Assembly (NCBI GenBank): GCA_039566865.1
Contig: CM076943.1
Coordinates: 37,580,663-37,644,662 of the forward strand
Length of the DNA: 64,000 bases
Reading direction: 5' to 3'
From: Aurelia coerulea
Taxonomy: Eukaryota > Cnidaria > Scyphozoa > Semaeostomeae > Ulmaridae
Shown: positions 58,641 through 64,000 of the stretch, piece by piece
Numbering within the stretch: the stretch's first letter is position 1
How the letters are laid out: each line of letters starts with the position of its first letter
Notes under the pieces: generated by a model
Databases searched by the model: none
What the model saw: only the letters and a program-made list of their open reading frames with translations
Told to the model about the DNA's origin: nothing
Made by a program: the position numbers and the translations under genes

Positions 58641-58834
58641 AGGAGTGAGGTCGTGCGCACTAATGTTCTCGCAAACCAATAAAACATTCCGAGAACCAGC
58701 TAAGAATGTAGATATAATGCAATAAGTTGCCAATTGCTGACGTATTGCTGCGCATCACCACACTTAAAAATCTTTTTTTGGCACAGCATCAAGCAAACAA
58801 ACCATTCACATCAGGGACGTAGGAAGCAGGGTAT

Positions 58835-58886
58835 TTGATTACAAAGTCCTTTGTAATCTAAGAAGGGGCTTCGATGTCAGTCAGTC

Positions 58887-58917
<31 letters not shown>

Positions 58918-59831
58918 AACCCACTTCCGTCACGCTCGTTAAAGCAATTGATTAACGTTTTATCTCTGCTAATTGGGACTGGAATAAAGAAAGCGCACAC
59001 AAAGCGCACACAAGACAGAAGTTTCTCGCGATCCGATAGAAAAATTTGACGTCGGCATATTTCATCTCAGACAGATTTGACACCATAAGATGGATAAATC
59101 ACCAAGATGTTTACCCTGACGCAATAACAAATTTAAGAAGAATTGGCACGTTCTTGACTTCATTAGCAGCTTAATTATGTTAAAACAATCGTTTTCTAGA
59201 ACGAACGCATCATTAGCCACTTATTGATAGTATTCATTATGCAAATAAGTCAACTTTAGAGGATGATGTAACCGGCGGCCTGCACAGAGGCTAGCATTCG
59301 CAGCGTCACCAAAGGTAGAGGGACCCCCCTCTAATACAGCCACAGATGCAAACGTCGCAGGTGAAGTTGAGAGGAAAGGTGCAGAATCCCAGCAAATTGC
59401 ACAGAGGTTATCTTCGTGACCGCTTGCCCCAAATTAGACGCCTGCGAATAGCAACAATTGAAACGTTCTGTAGGGTTCTGCATAAGTAAGTTTGCGTTAT
59501 GGTAAATCTCACATGACATCTAATTTGAGAGAGATGCACCAATAGTTAAATGCGCGAACTAAGCAAACAAGGGGTAACGACTTGCAATTTTTTGCGTAAC
59601 ATCCTCGCTTGACATAAAGATCAAAATATTGCTTTTCAGGCGATTCTTATCCTTATACAAGGGGCTTGACTTTCCATTGAAGACAACTTTAGCAGCAACA
59701 CTCATCTCTCTGACTGTAGCTAAAAACAGCATCAACGGTCATTTGGAGTTGTGAAGAAATCAATATTCAGATATTCTTATGATTGCTTAGCTCAGGACAG
59801 ACTTTGTAATCATCCAAAAGGATCTTATGTT
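58835..59831 (+). repeat. Repeat family R1, copy C
   Basis: Begins TTGATTACAAAGTCCTTTGTAATC, then GGGGCTTC and a (GAAA)n tract. It is collinear with copy B through GATGATGTAACCGGCGGCCT and ends GACTTTGTAATC, ATCC-AAAA-GGAT, CTTATGTT. No target duplication. The element at 59845 begins 13 bp later. Confidence 0.75.
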
Positions 59832-60446
59832 TTTTAACGTACTGACTGGTGGGACATTTGCCCCAGTGGGCCCTTTGCTTGTCCCAGTAGTGAAGGAAAA
59901 ATTAGTACTTTTGCCCCAGTGGCCTAAGTCAAAATTGGGCCCTTTTTCATTTTCCCTTGTAAACAAAACGTTGTTATTGATGTTGCTATTAAATGCTACA
60001 AAGCTACAAAGCTATTATTGAAATGAATTGTATGAGAACAATCGACCATTTTGTTATTTGTGCGGGCGATCGATGATCATTCATTTCATGCTTCATGCTT
60101 GTCAGGCTCATGAAGAAAGTTCGACATGAAAAGAAAATATAGGCCAAAGTCTGGGAATGAAAAACGTATCGATTATTTTTTGGACTTAGATTTGGTAAAT
60201 TTATGTTTCTAGAATTGGATAGATTGTATATAAGCATTTGAATTTTGCTACCCTGGAAGGTGAATTCCATATATAGTCCACTCCACTGAATTGCAGAAAT
60301 CAAACCCTCCTCTCTGTGAATTCATCAAGATCTTCCCCTAAAATACATTTACTATGTTGGAGTTCATCCAGCTGGCTGTATTCACTTACCAAGATAGAAA
60401 GCTGTGTGTTTTTATGTAAAAGTTTGCTTTTATGTAAATTTGTGTA

Positions 60447-61585
60447 CAGGGCGTCCAAAGTTTGTTCGGCCTTCCATTAAAAACCTGTTTATATGGGGAA
60501 GAACATCTCACCTGCCAGACCCGGGGCTGACAGGTGAGATCCCTCCTTCCTATAGAATCCCATTGCTTTTTCATTTCACGTTTATATGACAAACGCAACA
60601 CCACCGGTATAGTAATTTTTCCATATAAACGAAACACTATGATGAGGTGTATTGGTTTTCTTCCTTGATTTCTATTGGTTAATTCGTTCTGATTTCACGG
60701 ATGAGAGACATTACTCCACCTCGCCTCTCAGCCCGGGGGCTGACAGGCGAGGTAAAAATCTCATATAAACAGTGGCTGAAATTTACCTCGCCTGTCAGCC
60801 CCGGGTGTGGCAGGTGAGTTGTTTTTACTAATATAAACAGGCCCTAAATGTAAAAAAGTAATGAAACAATGAACGGGTTCCATGTCAAGATAACCAAACT
60901 GCTGAGATTTTAAATTAATTTTAGACACCAAAAGCTAGCAAATCGAATCGGCTAAATATTACGAGTTACGTCTTATTGATTGATTACGGAGTTTTGAAGT
61001 TCAAGTTTGTGCGAAAGCTGAAACCAGACGCCCCTAAATTGCATATTTTGTGAAAGGGTAGAATCTCGTTTGTTTAAAGCAAATCAAATGGAACTTAAAA
61101 AGCACTTTAGGTAAACTAGCTTTCTTTAACATTGAATCAAGGTTATGGATGCTTCAAGGAATCCTGTTGAGCTTAATTTGAAATGGCCCCGTCTCTCATC
61201 GATTAAGTTTTTATGCCATGTTTTTTGGATACTTGCATTCTTAAGCAAATTTTGGCAATATTACAAGAAGTATATTACCTTTGAAGCCCTAATTTGTTGG
61301 CTTTGATATCAAGGAGAGGTAAAACATTGGACAGTCTTATTCTACCTCGACTTTGGGACGTCTTTTTGAAAAAAAGTCAGTTAGGGGGGTCTGGTTTCAG
61401 TTTTCGCACAAACTGGGATTTCAAAAGCTTATAGCTCCGTGAATTCTTGGCGGATTCGCAAGATTCTGGCATCAAAAATGGATTCAAAATCATAAGAACA
61501 GGTTTATCTAACTAGGAGCCTGTACATTTGATTGTTACTTTTTAATATTTAATCAAACATCGAACAATTTTTCTGGGACACCCTG
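60447..61585. mobile_element. Mariner-like fold-back, middle level of a nest
   Basis: The ends CAGGGCGTCCAAAGTTTGTTC and the inverse GAACAATTTTTCTGGGACACCCTG lie between TA (60445-60446 and 61586-61587). Inner arm pair: AGTTTGTGCGAAAGCTGAAA (61009) inverted as TTTCAGTTTTCGCACAAACT (61396). The left arm is split by the element at 60478-60847. No transposase. Confidence 0.8.
60478..60847. mobile_element. CCTGTTTATAT fold-back, innermost level of a nest
   Basis: The left end TTAAAAACCTGTTTATATGG and right end ATATAAACAGGCCCTAA are inverted. Inside each is a GC-rich hairpin (CCTGCCAGACCCGGGGCTGACAGG and CGCCTGTCAGCCCCGGG types). Same family as 47497-47947 by its TTTATAT ends and hairpin design, although the hairpin sequence differs. 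Confidence 0.75.
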
Positions 61586-61736
61586 TATATATCAAAAACA
61601 TTATTTTACCGATGCAGTTTTGAAAGTAGTGACCTGACTTTGTAAGTGATAAGCAATTTACTTTTGTCTCTGTGGTAAAGTCATACCGTAAAAATTTGGG
61701 GCCCTTTTGGCTGTTTGTCCCACCAGTAGAAAATCC

Positions 61737-61989
61737 TTAAAAAATACCCTGGAGAGCATGCCCATCATTGAAATTTGCAGCAGTTTTGTCCTCTTTCTCA
61801 AGGGTTTCTGCTGTACCTTGTCCACGTGTTTCTGGTAGCCAAAAGAGCAAAATGGCCGCCAGAAATGATGAACTACCCAGTATCAAAAATGGCAGCCAAA
61901 CTTTAACTGGAATTAGCGCTTTCGTTACCCAAGGTGCCAAAGCTGCTCCAAGACGACTCATGACTTGAAGATACCCCATGCCTTCTCCC
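61737..61989 (-). CDS. Last exon of an SLC22-like organic ion transporter
   Basis: Read on the minus strand, a splice acceptor (TTGATTCATCTTGCAG) ends at 61990. It is followed by an open frame of 83 codons starting GEGMGYLQVMSRLGAALAPW. This matches the stretch after transmembrane helix 10 of organic cation/carnitine transporters, where a conserved R-x-G precedes helix 11. A hydrophobic helix LPFLILGSSSFLAAILLFWL follows, then the family motif LPETRGQGTAETLE. The C-terminal tail is short, ending ALQGIF and TAA at 61737-61739. The protein belongs to the major facilitator superfamily and should move organic ions across the plasma membrane; the substrate cannot be told. Earlier exons are not visible, so they lie to the right or beyond the window. 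A nested transposon begins 8 bp after the stop and must supply or precede the 3' UTR. Confidence 0.85.
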
Positions 61990-62163
61990 CTGCAAGATGA
62001 ATCAAAATATAAAGCTCAGCATCTTGGACTATATCATTCTAGATAGTGAGTTTTATTCATTCTAAGCAGAACCAAGCGCTCTAGATACTCCTGCATATAC
62101 CGTTCGTTTGATTAGTTGTATCAGTTTGATACTGCAAGATCAAGATCAAAATCAAGTATCTTA

Positions 62164-62706
62164 CCGGGTGTCCCAAAAAAGTACTCCCGTTTGAAAAATC
62201 ACCAAAATTTGATTACATGACCGATCTTCAAGTTTCTTTTTTTGCCAAGTAGATCAAGGACAAAATTATTTTCTAAGACATAGCTGATCATGTAATTGGT
62301 TTGAAACTAGCAAATTTAGCTATTTTTAGGGCTACCTGGTTTTGAATCATGCTGCAAAAGAGCATTTATGCTTGCCAGATCAATTTCTTTGTGCATATAA
62401 CGCTTCTAGTTTGGTCATAAATGACAGAAAGAAATGCACACTATCATTAGAGACTTCGATGACGATGAAAAATCTGAAAATTTTGACTGTTAGGCAAGAT
62501 TGAGCATTTTTCTTAAAAGTATAGCTCAAAATATGGTTTTTAAGCGTGTAATTTTTCTACCTGGTTGCATCAAAAGCAAACATTTTAGCATCTATAAATA
62601 TTTTTGGATCTTTGACAAAACAAGTAAAAAAGAAAATTGTATCAAAGGTTTGATAATCAATTTTTGGTGATTTTTTAAACGAGAGTACTTTTTTTGGGAC
62701 ACCCGG
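62164..62706. mobile_element. Mariner-like fold-back element with TA duplication
   Basis: TA at 62162-62163 and 62707-62708. The ends are CCGGGTGTCCCAAAAAAGTA and TACTTTTTTTGGGACACCCGG. Arms: CCCGTTTGAAAAATCACC and its inverse GGTGATTTTTTAAACGAG. It lies about 175 bp upstream (in gene direction) of the SLC22-like exon, so inside the last intron if the gene continues rightwards. Confidence 0.9.
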
Positions 62707-62717
62707 TAGTATGTTGG

Positions 62718-62962
62718 TGGTATGGGGACATGCTATTTTTAGGGGTGCCTTTTTGAAAAATGTTCCGGCATTATGAGTATGCATTATGGGTCCTGTTTTG
62801 GAAAAAATCTGCAAAAATATCGAAATTAAAGGAAACATTGCATAATTTGCCTAATTGTGGACCAAAAGTTCATTAGATTTACGGAATTATGACCCTAGAA
62901 TTATAAAAACATTGTGGAATTATGTATACTAATTTTTGGCCAAATGCCACGTCCCCATCAGA
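62718..62962. repeat. GGTATGGGGACATG repeat
   Basis: The left GGTATGGGGACATGCTATTTTTAG is imperfectly inverted on the right as CCAAATGCCACGTCCCCATC. The interior, with ATTATGGGT repeats, resembles 55917-56240. Non-coding. Confidence 0.5.
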
Positions 62963-62964
62963 TG

Positions 62965-64000
62965 ATAGGTGAGATACCCTCCCCGCCCCCCTCCCCGCGA
63001 GTTGTGCGCACAACAAATGACATTCTAAACTTGGGGTCAAAATTTTGCAATGAAGCTCGAATCTGTTAGGACTGTTAGTAGCAGGACTACAATGTTCTTC
63101 TCAAATTTCTCTGTCAATCAACAACCAAATCGGGCGTTAAATCACAGCTCTTGGGTAAACGATAGCTTTCTAATGTAAACAGTTCTGCACTCTGTGCCTT
63201 GCAATAGAATAGCTATTTAAAAAGCTTGAACGACATTAAGTTTTGTTCATTACTTTTCATCTCCAGTCTTGCGTCTTTTAGGGCGACGCTTCATCAGCGA
63301 ATTCTGATCTGCTACATTTTTTGAAATATTTTTGCGACGCGAATAAAGGCTTTGTTTTTCATGTTTAATAACTATTGAAACAAAGGAAAGGAATAGGGAA
63401 CTAGAATTTGGAAAGGGATCTACTTGTAAACATATGTAGTAAACTTGTAAACTGAAGGGATGGCTATTCGCAAAAACTCACTCACTCGGTAGGGCCAATT
63501 GCAACTGCTGGACAATTCTTTAAACATGACAAATGCAGAATTTCACTTTGACCTAAACCATTCAGCGATTTTTAAAATTTACAGGGATGATGAACGCAAG
63601 TTAGCAGCTAAAGGTCCTTTCTAGAAGATGCATGTAAGTTGGCTCCCTTCCAGGGAAAATCGTACGAACTGCTGCTCGCTCGAAATCGTCTTCGAAGTTT
63701 GGCATTCTATTTATACCCTAAAAGCAAAGTACTTATTTACCTGACGACAGTTGGGTACAACTCAACTGACCACGTGTATATTGAATCAAATGAAATTGCG
63801 ACACAAAGCTTTCCAGTTACTCCCATTGCTATCCTGAGAAGTGGCCAATCTGTACGGAAAAAAATTCATGGCTGTTAGAGTCTCAATTTGCAATCCAAGA
63901 CTCCCCACAGACTTTTAATAAGGCGACAGACATGATAAACTTCATTTTGTGGACTACAACATAAGAGCCTTCATTAAATAAGATGATTCTTAATGATATA
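62965..64000. other. Spacer, probably intronic
   Basis: No exon of the SLC22-like gene or any other gene is recognisable. A 79-codon plus-strand frame at 63639-63878 shows no known motif. Confidence 0.4.

Larger units (their letters stand above)
59845..61728. mobile_element. ACTGGTGGGACA element, outer level of a nest
   Basis: The left end ACTGGTGGGACATTTGCCCC is inverted at the right end GGCTGTTTGTCCCACCAGT; the arms continue with GGGCCC. TA may be the duplicated target (59839-59840 and 61728-61729), but this is not certain. It contains the mariner-like element 60447-61585. Its right end lies 8 bp beyond the stop codon of the SLC22-like exon. Confidence 0.7.

Overview
This window reads as intergenic or intronic sequence from an AT-rich metazoan genome. 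I see no bacterial operons, ribosome binding sites, rRNA, tRNA or CRISPR. Several lines suggest a marine invertebrate, probably a cnidarian (moderate confidence). There are many non-LTR retrotransposon reverse transcriptases of the jockey/CR1/L2 type. There is a broken copy of an amplified uncharacterised invertebrate gene family, a RecQ-like helicase fragment, a terminal exon of an SLC22-type transporter, and very many fold-back DNA transposons. Almost every long open frame is a transposon remnant or a chance frame inside a repeat. Recognisable host coding sequence is limited to the SLC22-like last exon (61737-61989, minus) and one uncertain exon (10862-11075, plus).

Layout. 0.2-12.6 kb: copies of an element with a 3' stem-loop and a GAAA microsatellite (239-1961, 9550-10476; a third at 58835-59831), four copies of a fold-back MITE with 9-bp target duplications (6151-6742, 7814-8434, 8437-9035, 12102-12631), a TAGCCTGCG element with an 8-bp duplication (6776-7195) and two TA-flanked mariner-like fold-backs. 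13-22 kb: nested insertions. A fold-back family (F) carries a TA-flanked 402-bp element and a 4.4-kb mariner-like element. A second F copy is itself invaded by another F copy and by a 1.0-kb TA element. 22-31 kb: mostly featureless sequence with a RecQ fragment and a small hAT-like MITE. 31-34 kb: two almost perfect palindromes (405 and 345 bp), each with an exact 7-bp target duplication.

35-43.3 kb: one minus-strand gene of about 1,045 codons, with two HxxCY motifs near its N-terminus, lies in four pieces. It is broken by two plus-strand LINEs (35744-37924 and about 38826-40284) and a 1.26-kb TTAA-flanked piggyBac-like element (41440-42698). Two of the three junctions resolve to the base, and removing those two inserts closes the frame in register. 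43.7-56.3 kb: more MITEs, LINE fragments and a 2.35-kb TAGCCTGCG element with a perfect 9-bp duplication, which now contains a LINE fragment and a poly-G MITE. 57.8-62.7 kb: an internally deleted reverse transcriptase, then a three-deep nest (59845-61728) that ends 8 bp beyond the stop codon of the SLC22-like exon.

The window is best read as a record of successive transposition. I see no operon-like or pathway-level cooperation between genes. The most informative content is the insertion history, which can be reconstructed from target-site duplications and from empty sites present in sister copies inside the same window.
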